Shown: positions 48,797 to 57,944, counted from the stretch's first letter. The stretch: 64,000 nucleotides of DNA from Candidatus Iainarchaeum sp. (GCA_026397015.1 JAPLVR010000005.1:57231-121230); one strand, 5' to 3'. Program-made: numbers and translations. The notes: generated from the sequence alone by a model not told the origin.

Positions 48797-49018
48797 TCAA
48801 TCTTCGTCGTATTCATAGTCTTCGTTATCTTCGCCGCTTTCTTCTTCCATTTCTTCCATCTCCAACGCTTTGCTTTCAATAAGCTTGAATTTGCCCGGCT
48901 CCTTGCATATTATGGTAAATTCAAGGTTGCATTCAGGGCATGTTACCGCGTCGCCTTCCCCGAATTCCTCGAAATCAACTTCAAAAGGAACTTTGCAATC
49001 AGGGCACACTTTCTTCAT
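48797..49018 (-). CDS. LysW-like zinc-ribbon protein with acidic tail
   Basis: CPDCKVPFEVDFEEFGEGDAVTCPECNLEFTII... ending EESGEDNEDYEYDED. Confidence 0.6.
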   Translation of the reverse strand: MKKVCPDCKVPFEVDFEEFGEGDAVTCPECNLEFTIICKEPGKFKLIESKALEMEEMEEESGEDNEDYEYDED

Positions 49019-49141
49019 AATTTATTCCTGCTGCCTGTATGTTTTTTAAATGTTTTTGTTGTTCACTGCCAAAATAACAAATTTGAGTTAAGAAGTAAAA
49101 TTAGCATATATTCCGGCTGCGCAACCAAATGAGCCAGAATT

Positions 49142-49711
49142 TCAGAGGAATGCGCTGCTTAAAGCAGAATTAATGAATATGAATAACAGGCCGTGCACTA
49201 TGAAAAGAAGGGCCCACACAATGACCGCCTTCTTATTTTCGGCGTCTAAAATTGTTTTTATGAGCACAAACCAGTCAAACAGGAAAACGAGCCCTACTAT
49301 GCATATTAGGGCGAAAAGTACAATTGCAATCGGCACCATTATTTGGGTGTTTCCCAAACCGGCGATTACGAAGGCGCCAACCGTCGCTATGATTCCCGCG
49401 ATTACAAAAAGCCCCCAGAGAACCCCTGTTGCGGAGGCGATTTGCGCCAGGCTGAGTTCTCCGAGCTTTTTCTTTTTGAACATGAAATAAAAAATCCACA
49501 CAAGAAGGCTTAGCACAATCCATTGCATTATTGGCGTGGCAAAGTTTATTACAAACTGCAATGCGCTTCCGGTTAGAATCAACCCGCCGATTCCGAAAAG
49601 CAGGCCTGCAATTATTGCCGTTCCGACAGCGGCGCCGAGATTTTCCTCGGCGATAGCGTTTTCAAAAGCCTCTGTCGGCCTCAAAAAGGACCCCAATGCC
49701 ATAGCAATCAT
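49142..49711 (-). CDS. Yip1-domain-like membrane protein
   Basis: Five TM helices; N-terminal FLRPTEAFENAIAEENLGAAVGTAII. Confidence 0.6.
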   Translation of the reverse strand: MIAMALGSFLRPTEAFENAIAEENLGAAVGTAIIAGLLFGIGGLILTGSALQFVINFATPIMQWIVLSLLVWIFYFMFKKKKLGELSLAQIASATGVLWGLFVIAGIIATVGAFVIAGLGNTQIMVPIAIVLFALICIVGLVFLFDWFVLIKTILDAENKKAVIVWALLFIVHGLLFIFINSALSSAFL

Positions 49712-49779
49712 ATAAGTGGTGTGAAGTTAATAAATTTATTGTGCTGCCGTTCGGCGGGGCGTGCAGCTGTTTCCCATAA

Positions 49780-50322
49780 TTAAATATTTTTCTGCAGCAA
49801 GCAACCATCGGAATATTTTTTGCCCTTTTTTGAAGCATTTTTCAAAAAGCCGTACTTTTTGAATCCTATTTTTTTGTAGAGTTTTATCGCGCCGCCGTTT
49901 TTCGGGTCGGCCCAAAGGGTAAGTATTTCAATTTTCTTTGGCATTTTTTTTTCGGCTGCCAGAATCAGTTTTGTCGCGACTCCTGCCCTTCTGCATTTCG
50001 GCAGTACAAAAAGGGAGGTTACTTCCGCAACGTGGGAATGAGCGTCTTTTTTTGGCGTGATTTTTACATGCGCGATAAGTTTGCCGTTCAACAGCGCCGC
50101 AAACCTGAAATTTTTCCCGTCCAAAGTTTTTTTCAATTTTTTTTCCGCAAGACCTTTTTTCCCCCATTTCGGGAAAAACTTTTTCAATTGGGAAATTGTT
50201 TTGGCGTCCGCGGAAACTATTTCTTTTATTTCTATTTTTTTAAGGCAATCCTGGCTTTTGCGGCATTCACGGGAATATGCCCCGCGCTCACTTTTCTTCA
50301 TCCTTATCAGCCACTTTTGCAT
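49780..50322 (-). CDS. GNAT-family N-acetyltransferase
   Basis: HVAEVTSLFVLPKCRRAGVATKLILAAEKK and KNGGAIKLYKKIGFKKYG. Confidence 0.85.
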   Translation of the reverse strand: MQKWLIRMKKSERGAYSRECRKSQDCLKKIEIKEIVSADAKTISQLKKFFPKWGKKGLAEKKLKKTLDGKNFRFAALLNGKLIAHVKITPKKDAHSHVAEVTSLFVLPKCRRAGVATKLILAAEKKMPKKIEILTLWADPKNGGAIKLYKKIGFKKYGFLKNASKKGKKYSDGCLLQKNI

Positions 50323-50695
50323 CCGCTATCTTGTTTGAAGTGTGCGTTCTTGAAACATCTATTATGAAATTATTGTGGATTACATCGCGCCCTATCAGCA
50401 CGGCATAAGGGAGCCCGGAGCGGTCCTCTATTCCGACGCCCGTTTTTATTTTTTTTCCTTTGAGGATTATCGTCGCCTCGGCAATCGCCCTTCTCACATA
50501 GCCCTTGGGCGCGCTTGCGCTCCTTATTTTCACGCTTGAAATTATCGGGCCTATTCCAGCGCTTGCCGCTACCCTCACGTCAACGCTTGTTCTAGTTGCA
50601 CCGGTGTCGCAAAGGGCCCTTTTTATAATCGATTTCTTTTTTCCCTTTATCTTAACCAGTTCGACAAGCCCGATTGTTTTTTTTCTTCCCGACAT
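50288..50695 (-). CDS. Retropepsin-like aspartic protease (RimB/PF05618-like)
   Basis: IGLVELVKIKGKKKSIIKRALCDTGATRTSVDVRVA (DTGA) and LIGRDVIHNNFIIDVSRTHT. Confidence 0.75.
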   Translation of the reverse strand: MSGRKKTIGLVELVKIKGKKKSIIKRALCDTGATRTSVDVRVAASAGIGPIISSVKIRSASAPKGYVRRAIAEATIILKGKKIKTGVGIEDRSGLPYAVLIGRDVIHNNFIIDVSRTHTSNKIADAKVADKDEEK

Positions 50696-50868
50696 TTCAA
50701 CCGATTAGAAATATGTTTTTGTGTATTATTAAGGCTTTTGTTTTCAAAGCGCTTTGCCTTAAGAAAGGTTTTTATTAAGTAGTCGCGCTATGAGTGTTTG
50801 GTTAACTTGCTGCCAGTTCACGCGGATTTTTCACCCAAACGAATTCTGCAGCCGGCGGGTAATTTCCA

Positions 50869-51786
50869 ATGAAGCTCCTTGTAATCGCTGAGAGAAAAAA
50901 ACACATCGAACCGTTTCTTCCGGCCTTCGAGTCCAAGGGTTTTGAAGTAAAGTATCTTCGCATATTGAAAATAAGTCTGGTGAGCAAGCATCGCGCAACA
51001 CTTATCAAATCGCTCGGAGAAAATATTCCGAAGTATGACGCGGTTTTTCTCCATGCGCGCGCCTCCCTCGCCCCTTTTGTCGAGCCCCTTCTTGAAGAAT
51101 TTTCATCGCGAAAAATTTATTCGAATTCCATGCCCGGCTCCTATTACATCGGCATGAACGAACCCTTCAAATTCACAACTCTCGCCCTCGGCAACGTGCC
51201 GATTCCCGACATTATGATTGCGGGGTCATCTGGAGGCATAAAAACAATTTCAAAAAATGGCAAGTATCCGCTGATGGTAAAGGCTCTTGTCGGTAAAACC
51301 GTTCAGCAAAAGGTGGCGGTGAACAATGCCAAAGAATTCGAAATTTTTTTGAAGAGCATTCAGGACAACGTGGATGCTTTCATTCTCCACGAGTATGATG
51401 CATGCGATGTAATAACATGCGCCGTAATTGGGGAAAAAGTTTTCGCGGTAAAGAGGAAACTTTTATCGGGCGGAGTTTCCGAATTGAAAAAAGGGAAAAT
51501 TTACAAGCTTTCGGACGCCGAGAACGGCGCGGCAATCAAGGCGGCGCAGACCTGCGGCTATGATATCGCGCAGATTGAAATGTCAAACGGAAAAATTTTG
51601 GATGTAAGGCCGAATGTTAATTGGAAAGTGCTAAGTGAAATTTGTTCGGAAAATTTGGAGGAACATGTTGCGCAGTTTTTCGCGGAAAAACTTCAGAAAC
51701 TCGGCGTGGAAGAAGGCGTCGGAGATGAAATTGGCGTCATAAAAAGGATTTTTTCAAAAACAGTTTTAGGGAAGTGGTTAAAATGA
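50869..51786 (+). CDS. RimK-like ATP-grasp protein with degenerate C-terminal metal site
   Basis: NEPFKFTTLALGNVPIPDIMI and YPLMVKALVGKTVQQKV; ILDVRPNVNW where active members show E-V-N-x-x-P-G. Confidence 0.7.
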   Translation: MKLLVIAERKKHIEPFLPAFESKGFEVKYLRILKISLVSKHRATLIKSLGENIPKYDAVFLHARASLAPFVEPLLEEFSSRKIYSNSMPGSYYIGMNEPFKFTTLALGNVPIPDIMIAGSSGGIKTISKNGKYPLMVKALVGKTVQQKVAVNNAKEFEIFLKSIQDNVDAFILHEYDACDVITCAVIGEKVFAVKRKLLSGGVSELKKGKIYKLSDAENGAAIKAAQTCGYDIAQIEMSNGKILDVRPNVNWKVLSEICSENLEEHVAQFFAEKLQKLGVEEGVGDEIGVIKRIFSKTVLGKWLK

Positions 51787-52793
51787 CCGCGCAGAAGCAG
51801 AAGGGGTTTTCAGACTTGGCCCCTATTGAGGAGGAGCTGGGCGCCGACCTCTCGCGAATTGAAATTGGAAGGAAATCCGGCGGCAAAGTGCCAAAAAAAT
51901 TTGACGCTAAAAAAAGTTTTCTCATAATCGGCTCAAAAACCTACAAGAAATCTACAATTAATTCGATGATCGGCGAGAGCAAAAAACTTTTTGACAGGGT
52001 TCTGTTTGTTCCGATAAACAAAGTGCAGATAATGGTTTCAAGCGGCAGGGCTTCCCTTTGCTACAAGGGAAAATATCTGATGGATTTTGACGCGATTTAT
52101 CCGCGCTTTTCTTCCAGAGATTATGTACTCGGTGAAGCAGTTCTTAAAGTAATAGAAAGCAGCAGCGCCTACTGCCCTGTTCCCCTTCGCGCCTACCAGA
52201 TAACCAATCACAAGTATTACACCACGCAGGTCCTTTCAAACAGCGGAATCCCCGGAATTCCCACGACTCTTTTCATTTCCCCCAAATATGCGGAATACCT
52301 TGTGGGTGAAACCGGCTTTCCGATGGTGATGAAACTCATTTCGGGATTTGCCGGAAAAGGGGTCGTTTTAATAAACGATAAAAAGCAGTTGGAAAGCATC
52401 CTTGACACCGTTCACCTTTTCGAGGAATTTATTTGCACGCAAAAATTTATTAAGGGAAAAAATTTTGATGTGCGCTGCTATGTTATCGGCGATAGCGTAA
52501 TTTCGGTCAAGCGGACAGGGAGGAAAGGGGAGTGGCGCGCAAATATTTCCAGGGGCGGAACAGCAGCGGTAATTGAAACAAGCCCTGAGATGAAAAAAAT
52601 CGCCCTTAACTCTGCAAGGGTTCTCGGCATGGACATTTGTGCGGTTGATTTGATGGAGTCGGGAGGCAGATGGGTTGTGATTGAAGCTAATTTTATGCCC
52701 GGCCCATTCATGAAATACCTCGGAGGAATGATAGTTAAGGAATGGGTTGAATTCATTCATGAAAAAGTAAAGGCGCAAAAACAATTCGGCTGA
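51774..52793 (+). CDS. RimK-like ATP-grasp amino acid ligase (canonical)
   Basis: GFPMVMKLISGFAGKGVVLI, FDVRCYVIGDSVISVKRTGRKGEWRANISRGGTA and VVIEANFMPG. Confidence 0.85.
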   Translation: MVKMTAQKQKGFSDLAPIEEELGADLSRIEIGRKSGGKVPKKFDAKKSFLIIGSKTYKKSTINSMIGESKKLFDRVLFVPINKVQIMVSSGRASLCYKGKYLMDFDAIYPRFSSRDYVLGEAVLKVIESSSAYCPVPLRAYQITNHKYYTTQVLSNSGIPGIPTTLFISPKYAEYLVGETGFPMVMKLISGFAGKGVVLINDKKQLESILDTVHLFEEFICTQKFIKGKNFDVRCYVIGDSVISVKRTGRKGEWRANISRGGTAAVIETSPEMKKIALNSARVLGMDICAVDLMESGGRWVVIEANFMPGPFMKYLGGMIVKEWVEFIHEKVKAQKQFG

Positions 52794-52833
52794 ATTTTTT
52801 TAAATTATTGGTTTATTTTTTCGGGCGTTTGAA

Positions 52834-53952
52834 ATGAAAGGCAATGATTATCGGCTTCTCGACCAGAAACTATGCGCTCTCGCAAGCTCGATAGAAGCGA
52901 ACCTTTTGTTGTATGTGAACCCTCAAAATCTTGATCAGCAGAGACATAAATTTTTTGAAGAATTCGCGAACGGAAACGAATATGCGCCTGTTTTTTCATA
53001 TGTTGCTAGAAATCCTCTTTACAGCTACTTTTCAATAAGCCCCACTTTTGAAATATACAAAAGGGAATTGAACGCGCTGCGCCAAAATCTTTATGGTGAA
53101 ACGCTCGACCTCATATTTGATAAAAAAATAGTCGACCTTTTTGACAGGATGGAGCTGATAAGGAGCGCTGGCACAGAAAACTTTTCCAATAACTCCGAAA
53201 AGTATTACGGCAAGCCGACTCTCAAGCTTATTTCACTTGCCCGCGAGATACTTTCGAAGGAAATCGCCCCGGAAGAGAAAAATGTTTCTTTCCCGCAGGC
53301 CGAAAAAATGGTTTCCGATTATTTGAAAAAATCAAGATTAAAATACAAGGTTGTTCCGAGAGAATCATCGGCCTCCCTTTGTTCTGTAAATGTCAGAACA
53401 AAAGAGATTTTTTTATCCCCAACCGCTTTTTTCGCCGAAAGCGAGATAAGGCGCCTGATTGTCCATGAAATCCGGGGGCACATATTCAGGTATGAAAACG
53501 GGCTTCTGCAGCCGTACAAGCTTTTTGCGCGCGGCCTCTCGAAGGAAACCCTCTGCACGGAAGAGGGCATCGCGGTTATGCTTGAAGAAAAGGAAGGGCT
53601 AAATGTTGATGTTCAGCTGCGCGAATATGCCGGCCGTGTTTTGGCGGTGCATTATGCCTCACGCAAAAATTTTTATGAAACTTTTTTGGAGGTTGCAAAA
53701 TTTTTTCCGAAGGAAGCCGCATTTACCCTGACGGCAAGGGCGAAACGCGGGACATTCAGTCAGGGCGAGCCGGGCGCCTTTACAAAGGACATCCTTTATT
53801 TGAAGGGAAAGGTTGTTGTAAAAAAGTTTTTGAAGAAAAACAATATTGAAGACCTTTATTTCGGCAGGTACTCAGTTTATGACGTTCCCCTGGTTAAGGA
53901 CGTTTCAGGATTGGTCAAGCCGAAATATCTGCCGCCTTCAATTAAAAAATGA
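52834..53952 (+). CDS. DUF1704 family putative metallopeptidase (MATCAP/QEGLA-like)
   Basis: LIVHEIRGHIFRYENGLLQPYKLFARGLSKETLCTEEGIAVMLEE. Confidence 0.75.
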   Translation: MKGNDYRLLDQKLCALASSIEANLLLYVNPQNLDQQRHKFFEEFANGNEYAPVFSYVARNPLYSYFSISPTFEIYKRELNALRQNLYGETLDLIFDKKIVDLFDRMELIRSAGTENFSNNSEKYYGKPTLKLISLAREILSKEIAPEEKNVSFPQAEKMVSDYLKKSRLKYKVVPRESSASLCSVNVRTKEIFLSPTAFFAESEIRRLIVHEIRGHIFRYENGLLQPYKLFARGLSKETLCTEEGIAVMLEEKEGLNVDVQLREYAGRVLAVHYASRKNFYETFLEVAKFFPKEAAFTLTARAKRGTFSQGEPGAFTKDILYLKGKVVVKKFLKKNNIEDLYFGRYSVYDVPLVKDVSGLVKPKYLPPSIKK

Positions 53953-53970
53953 TTTGATAAATTATTTTTT

Positions 53971-55047
53971 ATGATAGAAATTAATGATTTTCGGAAGCTT
54001 CTGAAATTCAAGGAGTTTCCGTTGCATTCTTTTAAGAAAATAAAAAAAATTTATGGCGTTAGAAAAGGAGACAGTGTTCTGATTTGGTGCGACACAGGGT
54101 CGCAAAAGGAAAAAGTTTCTCCGCGCTTGGGGAAAACATTTTATGCCGAGTTCAAAAAAATGGGTTGCGATGTCTCGTTAATAGTTGGGAAGAAGCGCAG
54201 CCGCATGGGGCCGGCATCAAAAATTGTCACAAAGGCCGTCCTTTCACTCGAAAAAAAAGATTTGTTTGTTTCTGTTGGTTCCACGGGGCCGGGGCACATT
54301 ATTCGCAATGGTGCGCACATAAGTTTCAGGAAGCTAATGGGGTCCAAAAATTTTAAGGTGTTTTCCTGTAGCGGTCTCTCCGGTCTTAAGGAAAAAAATA
54401 TTGACGCTTTCTTTTCCAGCTTTGAACACGACCAAGGTGAAATAAATTTGCTGCACAAAAAGCTTGTTCCGCTTTTTAAGGAGGCATCTTTGGTAAAAAT
54501 TGCGTGCCCGCTTGGCACAAATGTGGAGTTCCGCTTCAGCCATAGGGAAGTGCTTTCGAACGATGGTAATTGGCGCAAATATTCCACAAATTATCCGATT
54601 GGGGAAGTTTACACCACTCCGATGGAAGATTCTGCAAATGGAATTGCTTTTGTTTCAAGCTTCCGCATAATCGGCGGAACCGTGCTTCCAAAAAAGGCGG
54701 TTAAATTTGTTTTTAAGAAGGGGCTGCTTGTGGATTCGAGCAGCAGAGTTGTGAAAAAAAATCTGCAGGAGCTAGTTGATTACAATAAAAAGAAGAAAAT
54801 AAAAAATTACAAAGATGCGCCGCGCACAATTGCGGAATTCGGAATCGGAACAAACCGCAAGGCGAAGATAGTGGGTGCGATGATATGCGATGAGAAGGCC
54901 CTCGGCACCTGTCACTTTGCAATCGGCGACAACAAGCAGTACGGCGGAAAGAATTATTGCTTCGGACATTTTGACAATGTCATCGCAAGTCCGACGGTCT
55001 GGTTTGACGGCAGAAAAATAATTGAAAACGGCAGGCTGTTAGTCTGA
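53971..55047 (+). CDS. M29-like (thermophilic-type) aminopeptidase family protein
   Basis: GTNVEFRFSHREVLSNDGNW...NYPIGEVYTTPMEDSANG, AEFGIGTNRKAK and EKALGTCHFAIGDN..GGKNYCFGHFD. Confidence 0.75.
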   Translation: MIEINDFRKLLKFKEFPLHSFKKIKKIYGVRKGDSVLIWCDTGSQKEKVSPRLGKTFYAEFKKMGCDVSLIVGKKRSRMGPASKIVTKAVLSLEKKDLFVSVGSTGPGHIIRNGAHISFRKLMGSKNFKVFSCSGLSGLKEKNIDAFFSSFEHDQGEINLLHKKLVPLFKEASLVKIACPLGTNVEFRFSHREVLSNDGNWRKYSTNYPIGEVYTTPMEDSANGIAFVSSFRIIGGTVLPKKAVKFVFKKGLLVDSSSRVVKKNLQELVDYNKKKKIKNYKDAPRTIAEFGIGTNRKAKIVGAMICDEKALGTCHFAIGDNKQYGGKNYCFGHFDNVIASPTVWFDGRKIIENGRLLV

Positions 55048-55575
55048 ACGGATTTCTTCCAGCAAAGAGGGCATTTTGAAATGCCATTTTAGTATTTCTC
55101 TTGCCCAAATCGCGAATTTTTTTTCGTTTTTATTTAGCATGGCTCGGACTTTTTCCGGAGGCAGAAATTCAATTTTTGATATTTCGCCCCTGTCAAAATT
55201 TATTTCACCGTCGTATTCAAGCAGATATATTTTTGAAATCATGTTGTCGTTTTTTCCGTAGCGGAACCTGATTTTTGCGATTTCTTTTAATTTCGGATTG
55301 GCAATTCCAAGTTCTTCTTTCAAGCCCTTTTTAGCGGCCTCATCAAAAGTTTCCCCGCTGCTTACATGTTCTGAAATGGAGGTGTCATATTTGTTTGGAA
55401 ATTTGTCCCTCGCCTTTGACCTCACCGGCAGAAGCAGTTCCCCTTTTGAATTTTTTATCAAAACATGGATTCCCCTGTGCCAAAGCTTTGAGGCATGCAC
55501 GGCGTTTCTAGGTTTTTTTCCAATTGGCTTATCGCTTTCGTCCACGACATCAACCGTTTCAAAAGAACCCTTCAA
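55039..55575 (-). CDS. NUDIX hydrolase (IPP isomerase-like subgroup)
   Basis: VDVVDESDKPIGKKPRNAVHASKLWHRGIHVLI and HVSSGETFDEAAKKGLKEELG. Confidence 0.8.
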   Translation of the reverse strand: MKGSFETVDVVDESDKPIGKKPRNAVHASKLWHRGIHVLIKNSKGELLLPVRSKARDKFPNKYDTSISEHVSSGETFDEAAKKGLKEELGIANPKLKEIAKIRFRYGKNDNMISKIYLLEYDGEINFDRGEISKIEFLPPEKVRAMLNKNEKKFAIWAREILKWHFKMPSLLEEIRSD

Positions 55576-55584
55576 CCCAACACC

Positions 55585-55773
55585 TTATTTTTTATCCCTA
55601 AAAAAAGCTTCGATGTCCCTATCATAACTTGCTTCGGCTTTTTTTGAAAAGTAACACGCCGGCAATTCCCCCCGTTTCCGGTGATATGCGATGCACTCGC
55701 AGCAGATTCCCTTTCTTTCGCATGAAAATGTGCAATTGCATTTTTTAAGGTTGGATTGCTTTTTGCATTCCAT
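55585..55773 (-). CDS. Cys-rich DUF6485-like small protein
   Basis: [40 protein letters not shown]. Confidence 0.7.
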   Translation of the reverse strand: MECKKQSNLKKCNCTFSCERKGICCECIAYHRKRGELPACYFSKKAEASYDRDIEAFFRDKK

Positions 55774-55788
55774 AAATGTGCTATTTAT

Positions 55789-56364
55789 TCAGGCTTTTCC
55801 ATTGGCCTTGGTTTCATCAATGTCCAGAATGAATACGGCGGCGGAAATTACTGTTGTCCACAGCCCATTTTTGTTTCCTTCCGCCGATTGGCAGTAATGG
55901 GTCGTTTTAATTATTTTTCCGCTTGTCCTGTACACCTGCTCCCTTTCTTCCCAGGCGGTTTCAGAGTTGAATTCTATCCCAAGTGTTGTTGCAAGCATTG
56001 TTGCAGCCAAATCCTCTGCATAATCCCCTGCTTTCTCGTCAGTTTCCCCGAATGCGTGGTGTTCCGATAAGTAGCCGTAGTTTTCGCTTTCCTTCGGCAC
56101 CGCCAGCCCTATTGCGGTCGAAATGAGCCTGTTCGGCTCGCATGTTTCATTTTTTGCCATTACGCAGAAAACAATCTGCCCAGGAGGCAAAAGCTTAAGT
56201 CCTTCATCTTTTGGGATAATTTTGCATTTGGGCGGAAAGATGCTTGAAACGTAAACGAGATTGAATTTTTCTATTCCCGCGTTCCTGAGTGCGGCTTCGA
56301 AGGACGCGAGTCTGTCCTTGTGCACTCCCACCCCTCTCACAAAAAAAACTTTTGACGGAATCAT
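55789..56364 (-). CDS. pdaD: Pyruvoyl-dependent arginine decarboxylase
   Basis: [17 protein letters not shown] self-cleavage region; [45 protein letters not shown]. Confidence 0.9.
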   Translation of the reverse strand: MIPSKVFFVRGVGVHKDRLASFEAALRNAGIEKFNLVYVSSIFPPKCKIIPKDEGLKLLPPGQIVFCVMAKNETCEPNRLISTAIGLAVPKESENYGYLSEHHAFGETDEKAGDYAEDLAATMLATTLGIEFNSETAWEEREQVYRTSGKIIKTTHYCQSAEGNKNGLWTTVISAAVFILDIDETKANGKA

Positions 56365-56403
56365 AAATTGCCATACCTGTTAATAAGGAATTAATTTAAA
56401 AGC

Positions 56404-57006
56404 TTAAAGTTTTTTTGCAGCGCCCTTTTCCGCTTTGAAAATTTTTCCATGGCCGGGAACAACATAGTCAGCAATTTCTAAAATCCTTTTGCGAGATTCC
56501 ATTAATTTGCCCATATTCAATTCTTTTGGGTGCGAGTTGTCTATTTTGTTGATATCAATTTTTTGCTCTTCCCCGTCAGCCCACCAGAAAACATCGCCAG
56601 CAATAACATAAACACCAGCATTTGTTTTTACAACAAGCGAACAATGTTCTGCAGTATGGCCAGGTGTTTCGATAACAAGTGTATCAGAACCCAATATTTT
56701 TTCATTGAATTCAAGCTGCATATCCTTTTTATACATTAAATTTTCAAATGTTATAATGTCTGCATTTTCAAAGATGCCTGCCAATAATGTATGATCTATG
56801 TGACCATGGGAAAGAAAAACGAAATCTATTTCAGATGGTTCTAAGTTTTCAGTTTTCAATGCGTTTAACAGTTTTTCTCTGTTGCAACCCGGGTCAACAA
56901 TTATGTTTTTGCCATCGGATTTAACCAAAATCGTTGTAGAACTTGCTAACCACCCGTTTCTAACTTCTTTAGCATATCCTTCAATCAAAACTGTTACATT
57001 TGCCAA
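56404..57006 (-). CDS. Metallo-beta-lactamase fold hydrolase (MBLAC1-like)
   Basis: FLSHGHIDHTLLAGIF, ETPGHTAEHCSLVV and VPGHGKI. Confidence 0.88.
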   Translation of the reverse strand: MANVTVLIEGYAKEVRNGWLASSTTILVKSDGKNIIVDPGCNREKLLNALKTENLEPSEIDFVFLSHGHIDHTLLAGIFENADIITFENLMYKKDMQLEFNEKILGSDTLVIETPGHTAEHCSLVVKTNAGVYVIAGDVFWWADGEEQKIDINKIDNSHPKELNMGKLMESRKRILEIADYVVPGHGKIFKAEKGAAKKL

Positions 57007-57036
57007 AAAATCACCAATTTTTTTAAATTCGCCATT

Positions 57037-57067
57037 TTTTTCGCCAGCCTTTTTTCTAAAAAGGCTG
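57037..57067. repeat. Dispersed hairpin repeat, copy 2 (3' of tRNA-Leu)
   Basis: ttttcgccagccttttttctaaaaaggctg. Confidence 0.7.
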
Positions 57068-57070
57068 TGA

Positions 57071-57212
57071 TGCAGGGGAAGAGATTCGAACTCTTGAAGG
57101 CACTAAGCCACTGGATAACTCAAACCCTTTCACTTTCGGCGGAGTTTTTCGCCGACCTTTTTACGAAAAGGCCGCTTGAGTCCAGCGCATTTGACCGCTT
57201 TGCTACCCCTGC
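57071..57212 (-). tRNA. tRNA-Leu(CAA) with ~58-nt intron (57117-57174)
   Basis: Acceptor GCAGGGG/CCCCTGC; T arm AAGAG-TTCGAAT-CTCTT; anticodon stem CTGGA/TCCAG with loop C T CAA G|A; variable arm GGC-TTAGT-GCC; intron between 37 and 38. Confidence 0.88.
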
Positions 57213-57254
57213 TTTGCGCACATTTTGTGACAATAAGTAACGATTTGGGGAATG

Positions 57255-57944
57255 CTAATAAAAACCTTGCGAGCGCCACAGATAGAATTTGTCCAAGTGT
57301 TTTTTGTTTTTCGGGCGGATTGTTGCAAAGAACTTTTTTGCGTTTTCCTTGCCCTCAAGCCTGAGCGCGTATGGTGCATAATTTCCGTTGTAAGGCCGCT
57401 CTTTGTAGATGTTAAACTTAAGGTCTTGAATAAAAAGTATTTGTTGAATTTGTTCGGCAAGTTTTTGTGAGACTGTTTTAAACTGTATTACTGGTCTGTG
57501 GCGTTTTTGTTTTTGCCATTTGCTCGCATTGAAGTTGTAAGATTTTTTGAAATAGATGCATCCGTCAGTGTCAAACAATCCCCTAATAAAACTTGTATGC
57601 AGTTGCGGGTCAGAAACGATGCTTGGTGAGACAGTTACTTTGTTGCATTTTTTTTCTATTGGCATTCCGGATGAGATAATTTTTTCAGTAACTGCCTTTT
57701 TTCCAACACAAATTCCATAAGTGCCCCAATATGAAAAACTTTTTGGCGAAACATTGATTTGAAATACTTTTTTGAATAAGAATTTAATTCGCGCGTCATA
57801 ATATTCTTTTTCGTCTTTTGGGTTGCCTGTGATAAAAAGTGAAACTCCCGTGCTGCCTTTGCTCATCCAGCCGTCGCCGGCAAAAGCTCCGAGTAACTCC
57901 GCAAAGTACTTGCTCTCCATAAAAAAATGTGGTTTGCTGCGCAT
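57255..57944 (-). CDS. LAGLIDADG homing endonuclease-like protein (two motifs)
   Basis: LLGAFAGDGWM and FIRGLFDTDGCIYF motifs about 115 aa apart. Confidence 0.85.
   Translation of the reverse strand: MRSKPHFFMESKYFAELLGAFAGDGWMSKGSTGVSLFITGNPKDEKEYYDARIKFLFKKVFQINVSPKSFSYWGTYGICVGKKAVTEKIISSGMPIEKKCNKVTVSPSIVSDPQLHTSFIRGLFDTDGCIYFKKSYNFNASKWQKQKRHRPVIQFKTVSQKLAEQIQQILFIQDLKFNIYKERPYNGNYAPYALRLEGKENAKKFFATIRPKNKKHLDKFYLWRSQGFY

Noticed and set aside
48621-48818. ORF MKNGEVEKLGSWKEGKLKSLKVGKLESCKVG...
   Set aside because: It reads straight through the 8-bp tandem repeat; the low-complexity translation is a product of the repeat, not evidence of a gene
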